From: Schistocephalus solidus
Taxonomy: Eukaryota; Platyhelminthes; Cestoda; Diphyllobothriidea; Diphyllobothriidae
DNA length: 64,000 bases
Direction of reading: 5' to 3'
NCBI GenBank assembly: GCA_017591395.1
Contig: WEDG01005331.1
Span: 124,001-188,000, forward strand
Shown here: one piece after another, positions 23,932 to 33,839 of the stretch
Numbering within the stretch: the stretch's first letter is position 1
Layout of the letters: each line of letters opens with the position of its first letter
The notes under the pieces: generated by a model
The model's input: only the letters and a program-made list of their open reading frames with translations
Databases searched by the model: none
What the model was told of the DNA's origin: nothing
Translations under genes and position numbers: made by a program

Positions 23932-24770
23932 AATTAGTCTTCCAGATTATGGGCATCCTGCTGAGCATCAGCTAAGTCTGGCGTCGCGGCCAGACATCGC
24001 AATAGCGTGGCATGCCGATGACATTTGGTGTGGCGTTCAACACGATCACGCCATTTGGCCACGCCATCCCAAAAAAGCGCGTGATCGGACATCCTTCTCG
24101 TTTATTTTCACCTCGATTTTGTAGCCGCAGTACAGCCTTTTTGGCTACCGGTTATCGTATTACCCTTTAATGTAGCATGTCGTACGCACATGCATTAATA
24201 AGCGCAAACTGCAGCGATAAGCAGTCCATGTAGGTGCATAAGCGAATCCGCTACCTAGCACCTACGCCATCATGCGTGAAGGGGAAGTAGACTGCAATTT
24301 CAGAAAGGACTGTGTATTAATTATTTGCTAGTTAAAACAAATTTTTTGAAAGAAATGTAAAAACATGACGTCATTAGTCAGGGGAATTTATACAACTTCT
24401 GAATCAACGAAAAGGAATCACTTCCAGTGGCCATTGCAGTTTCCTGCGGAAGAAAGAAACTTTGGTTTTACATACGTTATGCGTGGAAAACGGATTAAGC
24501 TAATAATACATAATTATAAATAGCAATTATATTAACACTTTAATGCGTTAGACAAAAAGCATGATTTCTATGGACGCTCAGGTTATGTTAATTACAATTT
24601 CCTTGGACGGGGATCGTTCCAGGCACGCGCAGTCATTGGTGAGGACTACTGGTACCTGAATTCATATAAACGATAATTCAAACAGCAATGTCGTACATGA
24701 TTGATCTTGCCCCTGCGTTTCGATCGCCCGCCATACCGGTTCATTTACCCCTGTAACAAATTAAGGGCTC
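23932..24770. other. Non-coding stretch, no gene recognised
   Basis: No motif-bearing frame, RNA fold or repeat was recognised. Confidence 0.35.
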
Positions 24771-24774
24771 TTTG

Positions 24775-25376
24775 TCATACTGCATAAATACTGCAATAAG
24801 TAAAATGGGCATTTTCCCCAATGGACGCTGTGTCGGTCAATAAACAGAATGTAGACCTACCTTTGAGAATTGTGAACAGTGGGCAGGCTATGAATGTCCT
24901 CTTGTCCTTGAATCCGCCAGCCCAGCAGAAGTTATGGCAACTCAGTGGGTCTATTAGGAAAGTTAGCAGATTGTTGACGAAGTCCACCTCCTTTCGACCG
25001 CCTAAAACGGCCAAATGTTTGATCTGAACAGCTGCGTCTGAGAACCTCTCTTCCGTACTTAACTGACGAATGAAGTCGTCATAGGCTTTAATCGTGCACA
25101 AGGAAAAATGCAGGTCAGAATGCCTGACATTGGCGATGGTGGTATTCTTCTCCAATTTACTTAAAACGTCCGTCAGTTTTACCTGTACCTGACGCATATT
25201 GTTGTTCAGAGCAAGTAATTGCTGGACTAGGAAGTTAAATTTTTTCCTAAACAGTTGTTAAGGCGATCTTCTACTGACGAAGAGAGCATTCATGTTGGCC
25301 ACGTCTTTGTGCACCTGTTGACATAGATTTTGCTTAGGTGACAAGGAGGCAGGCGCCGGCATTTCTATAGGGAATC
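24775..25376 (-). pseudogene. DUF4806-like domain protein, interrupted
   Basis: The minus-strand frame from 25376 reads LRFPIEMPAPASLSPKQNL, then one in-frame TAA at about 25259, then a heptad-like helix (LFRKKFNFLVQQLLALNNNM). Next comes a domain from about 25110: LHFSLCTIKAYDDFIRQL, LAVLGGRKEVDFVNNLLTFL, then CWAGGFKDKRTF and CPLFTIL. The order (FPL-type start, helix, LGG, long helix, W-G-x4-K) resembles DUF4806, a domain of unknown function found in many invertebrate and transposon-linked proteins. It may be a host exon with an unrecognised intron or a dead copy. Assigned from memory of the family pattern. Confidence 0.5.
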
Positions 25377-25868
25377 TTAAGTTATAAATACTAACTGTTG
25401 TTTACTGAATTGATGACGGTGGTTTTGGCTGCTCCAGCCTGCTGTATGACGATAAAAATATATGTGACATGTCATCGTCTGTCCTAGGCTTACCAGATAT
25501 ATGTGACAGTTAGCCTTACTGTAGTATTTCAGGTGGTGTTGGCCAAGCACTTGGTTGACTCGGGCTACACAGCGGGTGTTCAATGTACTCTGAGCCGGAA
25601 ATCAGTCTACGAATATGTCTGAAAGGAAATTTATTGAAATATAATTTATGGGGAACATTGCAGTCAGATATGGCCGGTAAAAAAGAGCCTCATTGTCAAA
25701 TATACATATTCCAACACGGTTTAACGAGAATTGGTGGTCTTTTCTTCCGTTTGTGCATTTCTAAGCTGCTTTTGACTACATCGAACATATTTTTGCTTGA
25801 TTATGCCGATAAGGACGTCACATTAATAAAATATTTCATAAGCGCAAATATTGACAGGCCGGTTATTC
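25377..25868. other. Non-coding stretch, no gene recognised
   Basis: Upstream of the DUF4806-like remnant. Two short frames (25583-25377 minus, 25583-25885 plus) have no motifs. Confidence 0.35.
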
Positions 25869-25869
25869 A

Positions 25870-27330
25870 CAAAAAAATAAAATAGAATTGCCAGGTGCAA
25901 TCACAAACGTGCCCTTATATATATATATATGGAGGAATTTTCTTTTGGTAAATTTATTTAAAAAAGTTCGGTTTTTCGATCACGATGAGTTCCAGATCAT
26001 CCTGGAAATAAAGGTGAATACTTAAAGATTTTCAGTATTTTCATTCGATTGCCCATAAATGTAGATTCTGTGCTGTGTTTATAAAAGCCTTCAAAATATG
26101 ATATTTCTTAAAAGCATTTACGTCAATAATGAGTTTTAAGACATTCTTTTTAGTGTGGATTCCCTATCTCATTAAATGCCAACAAAAAGTCAGAAATGTG
26201 TTTTCAATTCAAGCAAGTCGCTTAAGTTGGGTTGTAATATTGAGCATAGTGCAGCCTTATCTCAAGATATTAAGGTCACGTCAGAAAGCAAAATTTTGAA
26301 CGAGCTTCTTTCTGACCGCCCGCAAAATGTATGCTCTGAAAAATGTCTACTTATTAAGTATGTAAATTTTCTCATTGATTTTCGGTGCTATTTTTAATTC
26401 AAATATATTTTACCGAAAAAACGCACAAAAATATTATTTCTTGTGCATATTCCATAGCAAATTACGTCTTCTTTAAATTTTATACTCGAAGAAATTGCAT
26501 CTTTTGGTTTTAAACGTTTCTTATAATGCGTCTTGAAAAATGTTGCAATGTTCAGCCATAATACCTCATATCGACCGTATAATTAATGTTGCCTACAATG
26601 TATACAACATGATTCACATATATTACAAAGTTAATCAGAATTCATTGACCTTTTATTTATACCGTACAGGAAAATTTGATTTATTCTTACAGACAATATA
26701 AAAAGTACGTACATTGGAAAGCGTGAATTAAAATGTAACGGCTGGTAGAGTTCAAAATTACTCAACATCTTTTAATTTTTAAAACCAAAATATACTCTTT
26801 CTTTATTTACATCATTTAAAGAGGACGTAATTTGCTATCAAACAAATACAATAAATGATATTTTTGTGCGTTTTTTTCTGTAAAATATATTCGAATAGAT
26901 TAGAACATTGAAAATCAACGAGAAAATTACATAGTACATAAATAGCCATTTTTTACAGAGAAAACTTTTGTGGGTGATCAGAAAAAGCTTTTCGAAAGCT
27001 GGTATCCTATCACGACTAGAATAGCTTGGGATCAGGCTGGACGATACTCAAAAATACAACCCTACTTAAGTGATTTGCTTGAATCGAAAACACATTTCAA
27101 AATTTCGGTTGACATTTAATCTACTGTAGGTGAACGTTTTGGCCATATTTGTGGACTCATCCAGAAACGAAAACTCGTTGCCAAGAAAATTAACAACCCT
27201 TAACACAATTCAGCAATTAATATGCATAATAGCAATTGAAAAACTTTCTATAATATACTACTTGAAGAAAGCATTTTAATTAGATCTTTTGTTTTCGAAT
27301 ATCTGCGTATTTAATCTACTCCAAAGTAAG
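25870..27330. repeat. AT-rich repeat family R, copy 2, with long inverted arms
   Basis: The left part (25870-26130) matches copy 1. Within it, 26350-26515 and 26779-26945 are inverted repeats of about 165 bp. One arm reads 'aatatattttaccgaaaa' and 'agcaaattacgtcttcttta', the other the reverse complement with few changes. The spacer is about 263 bp. The right part (27100-27230) again matches copy 1 ('ccatatttgtggactcatcc'). Confidence 0.65.
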
Positions 27331-27421
27331 CCAACAAACGGTGACTTTTGACCAGTTTATGAGTTGCGCTAAAAATAAGGGATATATATATAGATAATGT
27401 GGAACCGACAAAGATAAGGGA

Positions 27422-27466
27422 GACCGGAATGGCCATTTCTGGCTAATTAGCCGTCATCAGCCAGTC
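27422..27466 (-). ncRNA. Hammerhead-ribozyme-like motif in SINE S1, core intact
   Basis: Read on the minus strand: GACUGG (stem I), CUGAUGA (core), C, stem II GGCU-AAUU-AGCC, A, GAAA, UGGCCAU, U, CCGGUC (stem I). GACUGG pairs with CCGGUC over six positions with one G-U. AUGGCCAU is self-complementary and would act as stem III within a dimer. The cleavage triplet is AUU. The only departure from the textbook core is C-A instead of G-C at the base of stem II. A tRNA-like promoter plus hammerhead recalls the Schistosoma Sm-alpha retroposon. Confidence 0.65.
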
Positions 27467-27488
27467 ATACCCAATCCCAAGTGTGGAA

Positions 27489-27557
27489 CACCTGGGATTC
27501 GAACCCGCGACCTTTGGTATTTAAGTCAAACGCTCTTCCATTGAGCGACGGGCTCGT
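27489..27557 (-). tRNA. tRNA-like head of SINE S1 (pol III A and B boxes)
   Basis: On the minus strand the B box GGTTCGAATCC is exact (27505-27495) and an A-box-like CGCTCAATGGAAGAGC lies about 40 nt upstream. The anticodon arm does not pair well, so this is a SINE promoter, not a working tRNA. Confidence 0.6.
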
Positions 27558-27624
27558 TGCTTTGTCGGTTGCGATCAGGAATATGATGATACTGTGTGGC
27601 TCACCGATCTGCTTAAGGAACATT

Positions 27625-27627
<3 letters not shown>

Positions 27628-27686
<59 letters not shown>
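27628..27686. repeat. (AT)n microsatellite
   Basis: About 58 bp of uninterrupted AT dinucleotides between SINE copies S1 and S2. Confidence 0.95.
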
Positions 27687-27687
<1 letters not shown>

Positions 27688-27689
<2 letters not shown>

Positions 27690-27897
27690 ATACCACACTT
27701 GGGATTGGGTATGACTGGCTGATGACGGCTAATAAGCCAGAAATGGCCAATCCTGTCTCCCTTGTCTTTGTCGGTTCCACATTATCAACATATGCTACAC
27801 GTCGCTATGCGACTGCCTGTGAGTACTCTAGTCTGAGTTCCAGGGCACAACGGAACATAAATGTTCCTTAAGCAGATCGGTGAGCCACACAGTATCA
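27688..27897 (+). mobile_element. Family S SINE, copy S2 (no tRNA head)
   Basis: Begins at 'accacacttgggattggg' right after an (AT)n tract and ends 'cacagtatcat' before another. Hammerhead-like motif at 27713-27757: CUGAUGA (27719-27725), stem II and GAAA intact, but one T-to-A change breaks the palindromic stem III and one base of stem I is mismatched. Confidence 0.75.
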
Positions 27898-27914
27898 TAT
27901 ATATATATATATAG

Positions 27915-28138
27915 GATAAAGTGGAACTGACAAATATAAGTGAGACCGGAATGGCCATTTCTGGCTTATCAGCCGTCATCCGCCAATCATACCCACGCCC
28001 AAGTGTGGACCACCTGGGATTCGAACCCGCAGCCTTTGCTGGTTGAGTCGAACACACTTCCTTTGAGCCACCGGCCCGTTGTTGTGTCGGTTGCGATCTG
28101 GAATATGATGGTGTGCCACTCACCGGTCCGCTTAAGGT
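27915..28138 (-). mobile_element. Family S SINE, copy S3
   Basis: The minus strand carries the tRNA-like head at 28080-28011 (exact B box) and the hammerhead region at 27989-27944, where CUGAUGA has become CGGAUGA. It is truncated at the right, where copy S4 starts in the opposite orientation. Confidence 0.75.
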
Positions 28139-28345
28139 AATCCACAGTTGGGATTGTGTATGACTGACTGATGACGGCCAATAAGCCAGAAATGGCCTTT
28201 GCAGGTCTCCCTGCTCTTTGTTGGTTCCACATAATCAACATATGCTACACGTCTGTATGCGATCGACCGCAAGGTTTCTTAAAAGAGCTCCAGCGGGAAA
28301 CGGATCATACATGCTCCTTAAGCTGATCGGTGAGCCGATAATTAT
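28139..28345 (+). mobile_element. Family S SINE, copy S4
   Basis: Hammerhead-like motif from 28162: GACUGA, CUGAUGA (28168-28174), stem II GGCC-AAUA-AGCC, GAAA (28189-28192). The palindromic stem III is damaged (UGGCCUUU) and stem I is reduced. Ends 'aattatcatatatatat'. Confidence 0.7.
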
Positions 28346-28354
28346 CATATATAT

Positions 28355-28405
28355 ATGGCATAGAGCGTATACCGTACTCCCGACATAGGTACTACTAGAT
28401 GTTCA
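28355..28405. repeat. Solo terminal repeat of family H
   Basis: 'gtataccgtactcccgacat' followed by 'aggtact' matches the left terminal inverted repeat of the 62.3 kb unit almost base for base, with no family H body attached. Confidence 0.6.
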
Positions 28406-28492
28406 TTGAAATTTTGGGTATGAACCTAAAAAGTCGTGTCCAGAACACCTGACTGCATGGCCTGCACTTAATAATTTCAGAAAGTATTTCCC

Positions 28493-28494
<2 letters not shown>

Positions 28495-28546
<52 letters not shown>
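28495..28546. repeat. (AT)n microsatellite
   Basis: About 52 bp of uninterrupted AT dinucleotides. Confidence 0.95.
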
Positions 28547-28548
<2 letters not shown>

Positions 28549-28679
28549 GGTAAACTGAGTTATCGATCGGGGTACGGAATATGCTCGTCCGGTGCATCTC
28601 TAGGCTCGGTTTAGGGCTGTCACAGGCAGTCGCAAAGTAATAAGCAAGGAGACCGAATGTGGCAGATGGTTAATCTATG

Positions 28680-28790
28680 CGCCCCTAGACAACGAGCCTG
28701 ACCTCGACTCCCAGGTCATCCAAACCTGCAGTTGGATATGGCTGACTAATGAGGGCTAATCAGTTGGGAATGGCCTTATCTAGAGTTGTC
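28680..28790 (+). repeat. Family S SINE, degenerate copy S5
   Basis: Keeps 'acgagcctgacctcgactcccaggt' (B-box side) and 'ctgactaatgagggctaatca' in the right order. The hammerhead core reads CUAAUGA and GAAA reads GGAA. An old copy just upstream of the EF-hand gene. Confidence 0.5.
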
Positions 28791-28863
28791 ACAGCACATA
28801 ACCCAGCCATATTAACGACCATTGATGCTGTCTTGCTTGGTTGCACTTTTTCTTCCGTTAGGG

Positions 28864-29695
28864 ATGTGGAAAGGTAGCGTACGGCGAACGAAACATAAGA
28901 GGTCTAAGAAGAGTCGTGAGTATATTCCACGTCTTGTCAATGCTAAACCGATCCCTCATTATCATCCGCTCACCTACGAACAAGTAGGTTATTGTTCAAC
29001 TGAGACCACTGACTGCACCTATCAACTAGTTCTGTGAATATCTCAACTCTCACAAGGTCGGCAGGCATGAACTCTTCAATGTCAAGCTCTCAACTGCAGT
29101 TCTGGAGGCATTGACACCTGGCGAAATTGCAGACTTGAAGGCTCTGTTTGAGCAACTGGACGGCAATGATGACGGGTAAGGATCTCTAGGGTAACTAAAA
29201 CACTTGCCTTGAGCCTGCTCACATTAAATCAGTTCAAACAGGCTCTGCTTATCCTCAATCTGTCATTGGAAAAGGGACTTCAAGAGACCTTCTATCAACA
29301 ATACTGCCTGCCGGGAAGGTAATCTGTTGATTATTTCTGTTAGCCTGGATGCCCTCGCTCAAAAAGCCTCTTAGACATCGACGGCTTTCTGAGCACTGTT
29401 ACAAGACTACAGGGTAAACAACACGACATAATGGATGAGATTCGAGCTGTCTTCAGTCGGATGCTCATGGGTGAGCCCCAGCTCCAAAATAAACCCTTCA
29501 ACTTTAGAGGATGAAAATGGTCTGTCAATAAAGGACCTTACAGAGCTTTGTAAACGCATGGGCCTTGACTACTCGACGGAGGAACTGGACGAGATGTTCC
29601 AGGCTGCCGATACAAATAACAATGGCACAATGGAATTGGGTGAATTTACCAGCATAATGTTGAAAACCAATCTTTTTCGGGATTTAGCGAAATAG
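28864..29695 (+). CDS. EF-hand calcium-binding protein, five exons
   Basis: Exons 28864-28983, 29057-29175, 29214-29318, 29367-29470 and 29508-29695 sum to 636 nt, 211 codons plus TAG. All introns are GT...AG (73, 38, 48, 37 nt) and the phases fit. Residues 1-40 are very basic (RRTKHKRSKKSR). EF-hand 1 (exons 2-3) has loop DGNDDGLLTLNQ. A pseudo-hand MEDENGLSIKDL spans exons 4-5. The last hand is canonical, DTNNNGTMELGE, and would bind Ca2+. Family resemblance is to calmodulin-like proteins but with a basic N-terminal extension; the target is unknown. The ATG lies 2 nt after a pyrimidine-rich AG (28860-28861), so an upstream exon or trans-splicing is possible. Confidence 0.8.
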
Positions 29696-29706
29696 ATGCT
29701 ATTAAA

Positions 29707-29712
29707 AATAAA
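29707..29712 (+). terminator. Poly(A) signal of the EF-hand gene
   Basis: AATAAA starting 12 nt after the TAG stop. Confidence 0.65.
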
Positions 29713-31750
29713 TATATGACCGGTGGCCTTTTCAATTGACCTTTCGAGAAGGGACAACGGAAAGAAAAGACTACCATCAACACGATGGGAGCGAACGTAG
29801 ATTATGCATACCTTAAAATGACTTAAGCGAAGACATTCTGGATTGAAAATAAGGAAATCCGATACACAAAAAAGGGGAAAGTGAACCAGTACGTAGATGC
29901 TAACTTACAGAAGATGACGCCTACGGTGGACTATTGTGCACATTTCGAAGCACAGAGAAGGCCGATGAAAAATTGCAGAGTTTGTATCAATAAATGAAGT
30001 AGATAAGTTGGAGCTGGGAGGGACTCAATTAACCTCTGTCTCACACCCAAAAGTGTTTGTACAAACATTGGCTTATGCCCGTGTCCACTAGTTAGCGTAA
30101 GATTCTGTGGAATGTTCCCAGTTTCGGTACTTGCTTGGAGTCTTTGAGCTGCATGCGGACAATGCATAGTTTTTAAAGCCAGGCTAATAAATTTGCCTCT
30201 AGTGTAAAAGTTGATAATGTTCCCAACGTAAGCTAGTGACTATTCGGCATCACGAGTGAACGAGGGTGTGTTGAGGTGAAATGGGTTGACAACGGGACGT
30301 TTCCAAAACCAAAAGGCAGGGAAGGCAGAATAAATTGGACTAAGCATGCAGTGGCAGGAAGAAGTCTCACCAGGCGAGTTCAACGCATGTGTGCATCTGG
30401 GCTTTGTCTGTTTGCAGCCAATCAACGAAGACTACAGCGTAAATTGGTGTCGACTTCTCCTCACGACGGTATTAAGTAATTTGCAGCACAGACAGTGACT
30501 TAGCAGGTGAAGGTAGACGGATAGAGGGCGACCGGGAAACGCGTTCGCACTGGCAATTGTTAGCGGATTACCCCAGGCGCACTTCTGTCAGTCACCTTAA
30601 GCCCCCAAGTAACAACACTAATCAGATGAACTGAGAATGGATTGCCGATGTAAGCTACATGTTTTATTTTGGAGTTGCAGCGACTTGGGGCTGTTGAGAA
30701 TAGAAGACGCGTCGATCATGGCGAAAACTGACTTGCACCGTGTTGACAACAGTATAGCGGGCGCAGGGACGGTGACTTGGTCATGGATTAGTTTATTTAG
30801 GGTGGGCCAAAAAGTAGGCTTAGAGTGGTTTTACTATTTTGTTTCACGTTTTCTAATTATTTATTTTGCTATGGTTCCGAAACAGAAGAATGCTTGTAAG
30901 CAGGACCTGTAATGAGAACGGGAAACAGCACCAGTGAGGAGTCTTGTGGACACGGCGGGGTATATGGCAAGGCGGGAATGTCATAGGCTGAAGGCTGGCC
31001 GATCAGATTCAAGGTCAACTAGCCCTGCGTACACGACCTTACAGTTGCTTCGTCGTGCAGGCATGTACTGATATCTAGGCCATGCAGATAGCAGACACTG
31101 CACATTTATTTATAATTTCTTTCTTTTATTTTGCTTTTGTCATGCTTGTTTTTACTAAATGAATAGTTCTTTTTTTTATGCACACATGAGACTGAGGCTA
31201 TGGCAGAGTTAGTAAGAGGAGGGTGTTATCAAGCCCCAGTGTCTGAAAAAACTTTATAGCCCTATTGGTCAGAAACTGTTAAACAGCCTATTTACAACCT
31301 CGCCTTCCTTGGACAAACTCCTTTAGGATTAGTCGACTGATTAGTTTTATTACGTCGTTCGTCTTTCTTCCTCTGTCCTCACATGGTGTAAAACATGTTT
31401 CGCATCCACGTGCAGCAGCACGAGAGGTCCACGTATTTTATTTAACTAAGAGATCCTGCTACCTCTTCTGAAAAAATACTGCCTCAAAAGCTTTCGGGCT
31501 CGTCAAGAGGGATCTTGTAAAACGCAGAAGCCACATGCGTACTGCGGTGTGCATATTAGTCTTTATGTTGGTGAATCCCGCATTTGACCCTTCAGTACGA
31601 CTGCTTTTCCTGCTTTGAGTGCTGGCGCCTGGCGGCCAACCTCGAGCATAATTGAAACACTTGCAGTTATCTTGCCTCTGTCCAGTAAATTTTCCACTCC
31701 TCGTTTGCCATTTGGGTGCTGGTTTGATGTTACGAGCCGTTACAACTGTT
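29713..31750. other. Non-coding stretch with a family G remnant
   Basis: No gene recognised. 30735-30800 ('cgcagggacggtgacttgg... tggattagttta') is an inverted remnant of family G. The rest shows no repeat or frame I can name. Confidence 0.4.
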
Positions 31751-31751
31751 C

Positions 31752-32075
31752 AGCAGAAGAAGGTAGGATCGCTGGAATAGGAAATTTATTGACCCGACGT
31801 TTCGGATTCTCGCTCCAAACCATCATCAAAGGCAGTCACAGATAAGAGTGCTTAGGGCACCAGGGGTGCGGTATTTATAGGACGCAGTTGCCACGCCACC
31901 ACATGTCTAATCCGATTGGCAGATCCGCATTCAGCGCTTGTGGTCGTACGCGACGCGATGCTCACTCGTTAGTCCGCGTTCGAGCCATTGATTTTCGTAA
32001 TTTCACCACTGTTCTCGATTCGTGGCATGATGATGTCTTGACAGTATGCTCTGCTTCCCGGGACTCGCCTGTTCG
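31752..32075 (-). repeat. Family P (Penelope terminal) repeat
   Basis: 'cagaagaaggtaggatcgct' with 'atttattgacccgacgtttcgg' at one end and 'cttcccgggactcgcctgttc' at the other. The same pair of blocks frames PLE 1 and the 51.4 kb repeat. There is no RT coding between them, so this looks like a solo or deleted element. Confidence 0.5.
31789..31838 (-). ncRNA. Family P hammerhead-like motif, C3 changed
   Basis: On the minus strand: UGCCU, UUGAUGA (C3 to U), stem II GGUUU/GAAUCC with one mismatch, GAAACGUC intact, then GGGU, which can pair with GCCU. One core change predicts no cleavage. Confidence 0.45.
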
Positions 32076-32139
32076 CTACTATCAGTCAAAGCATTTTGAC
32101 CGACAAGGTAGTCACTTAGAAATACGCTGAGTAAGTTTC

Positions 32140-33715
32140 CTGCCCTCCATGACAGCCAGTTAGAAATAAGTTTGAGAGACGTCTTCTGATTACTTGGAAT
32201 AAAACCTGTTGATTTTAGGCAAAAGGTCTGCTAGATTGCCCAATTTTGCTAGACATTTCCTGCCGCATTTTATTGCATTTAGCCCTGCAAACTGAGACTG
32301 AATTCAGCTGGGTACGAGAAACTGTGCGAATGGCCGGGATTGATTAGTGGGTCTATGGTGTCCAAGTTGGCATCCGTATTGTTCTTTATGTGGTTCACTG
32401 TAATACCTACACTGGATAATTGCCTGGACATCAGGGGCATTCAAGTAAAGCCTGCGTGCCAAAGAACATTGATTAATATTTCAAGCAGCTCAAGAAATGC
32501 TGGGGTTTTAAGAAAGAAGTAACGCCATACAAGCTGAGCCAAAAAGAAACCGTTATCCGGAATTTTTGGTTGTAATGATACAGCAGCTGACCAGAATCAT
32601 AAATTATGCGCGAACCTCCAGGAATGCCAGTGAGTATTGTGTGATATTTAGCTTTCGCTGACTGAGAAAATCCTCAATTTAAGCCAGTTCTTGCAAGTTT
32701 TTCCAGTGTGAAAGCGTTCTCAGATGCCCCTTTTTCCATAATTGACGGTTGGGGTCATACGCATTGCGCTAAAATAAAATTGGTAACGGTAGGTTATGTA
32801 GAGCCCCAAGAAACCCAGACACCCATCGACGATTGAAAAGTGTGCGATTCGCGAATGTTTCACGCGAGAACAATTATGCTTTTTATGTTGATGTCGAAGC
32901 AATGGGATTCTACCGAAGTCTGCGACCTGCAATGAAGTCATTTGAGGGCTTTCAGGCCGCTTTCCGCTATGACTATCAAATTCTTGGAGCCTTTATAGCC
33001 GATGCGCACTATCGACGGAAAGAACAGCGAATGCAATTTTGCAGGGACCGTATACCCCTTTTATTACCCACTGTAATGCCCACCCGTAAAACCATTATTA
33101 CCGTTTGTCCCATATTACATTAGCCTGAGGTTTCTAGCTTTCTTGGTGCTGTACATAACCTGTCGTTACTCCAAAATTAAAACATAACTTCCGATAAAGT
33201 TGGTCATGTTCAAACTATGGATACTGTCTGGTGGGGTATTGTATGCATGAATGCCTACAACAAGGAGAAAAGGAAAATATTCCGCTGACAGCTTAAGATG
33301 ATGTTTCTGCTACAGAAAGAAAAAAGCTCATTTTTTTCTGACTTTTAATTTGCTATCTCTGCTTACTTTTGGACTGCCTTCTATGGTTATAAATGTGTTA
33401 TGGGGTTTACACAAGAACGGCGTTCATGGATAGAAGTGACTAGTTCCCTTTTGCCTTTGACCGGAGGGTGTAAAGTCCCCTCCCGGTGTCAACCAACATG
33501 ATACGAACCCGCCACTGCAGCAGTGCTGTATTGATAAAATGACTCGGGCGTCGAACCTCGGAGTTACTGCGGGGGGGGGGTGATGTTACCGAATGATGAA
33601 AGTGCGGGTATCCAGAAATTTTAATTCCAGGATAACCTAAGTTACAAATTAATTTCTAAATAAATTACAAAGCTGAAATTTCAAAACTGGATTACCTATC
33701 CGAGAGCACACAAAC
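32140..33715. other. Non-coding stretch, no gene recognised
   Basis: A 96-codon + frame at 32833-33123 has no known motif. A poly(G) run occurs at about 33570. Nothing else is visible. Confidence 0.35.
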
Positions 33716-33835
33716 CATGCTGGGAGACCCACCGATGAGCCGATCCCCTCGCATCTGTGTCATGCAGCAGCAGAATATCGGTGAAACACGTGTGTGGACT
33801 TTTAGCTTGTACCTGTGCTGCCAGTATGATAAATT
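33716..33835 (+). repeat. Family H repeat, copy 2
   Basis: The + strand reads 'gctgggagaccca' through 'cttttagcttgtacctgtgctgccagtat', the reverse complement of copies 1, 3 and 5. It contains the hammerhead-like motif. Confidence 0.65.
33728..33798 (+). ncRNA. Family H hammerhead-like motif, copy 2
   Basis: CCCA, CCGAUGA (U4 to C), stem II GCCGAU/AUCGGU (six pairs) closing a 31-nt loop, GAAA at 33783-33786, CACGUGUG, UGG. Stem I is CCCA with UGGa. Two changes from the family consensus (U4, and C17 to G) would stop cleavage. This copy shows stem II best. Confidence 0.55.
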
Positions 33836-33839
33836 ATTT

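Larger units (their letters stand above)
27393..27629 (-). mobile_element. Family S tRNA-derived SINE, copy S1
   Basis: On the minus strand: a leader 'aaatgttccttaagcagatc', the tRNA-like part (27557-27489), the block 'cacttgggattgggtatg', the hammerhead-like motif (27466-27422), and an end 'tttgtcggttccacattatc'. It abuts (AT)n on both sides. The SINE has no coding capacity and would depend on another element's RT. Confidence 0.8.

Noticed and set aside
32833..33123. 96-codon + frame as an exon
   Set aside because: No recognisable domain and no convincing acceptor/donor pair with a partner exon.
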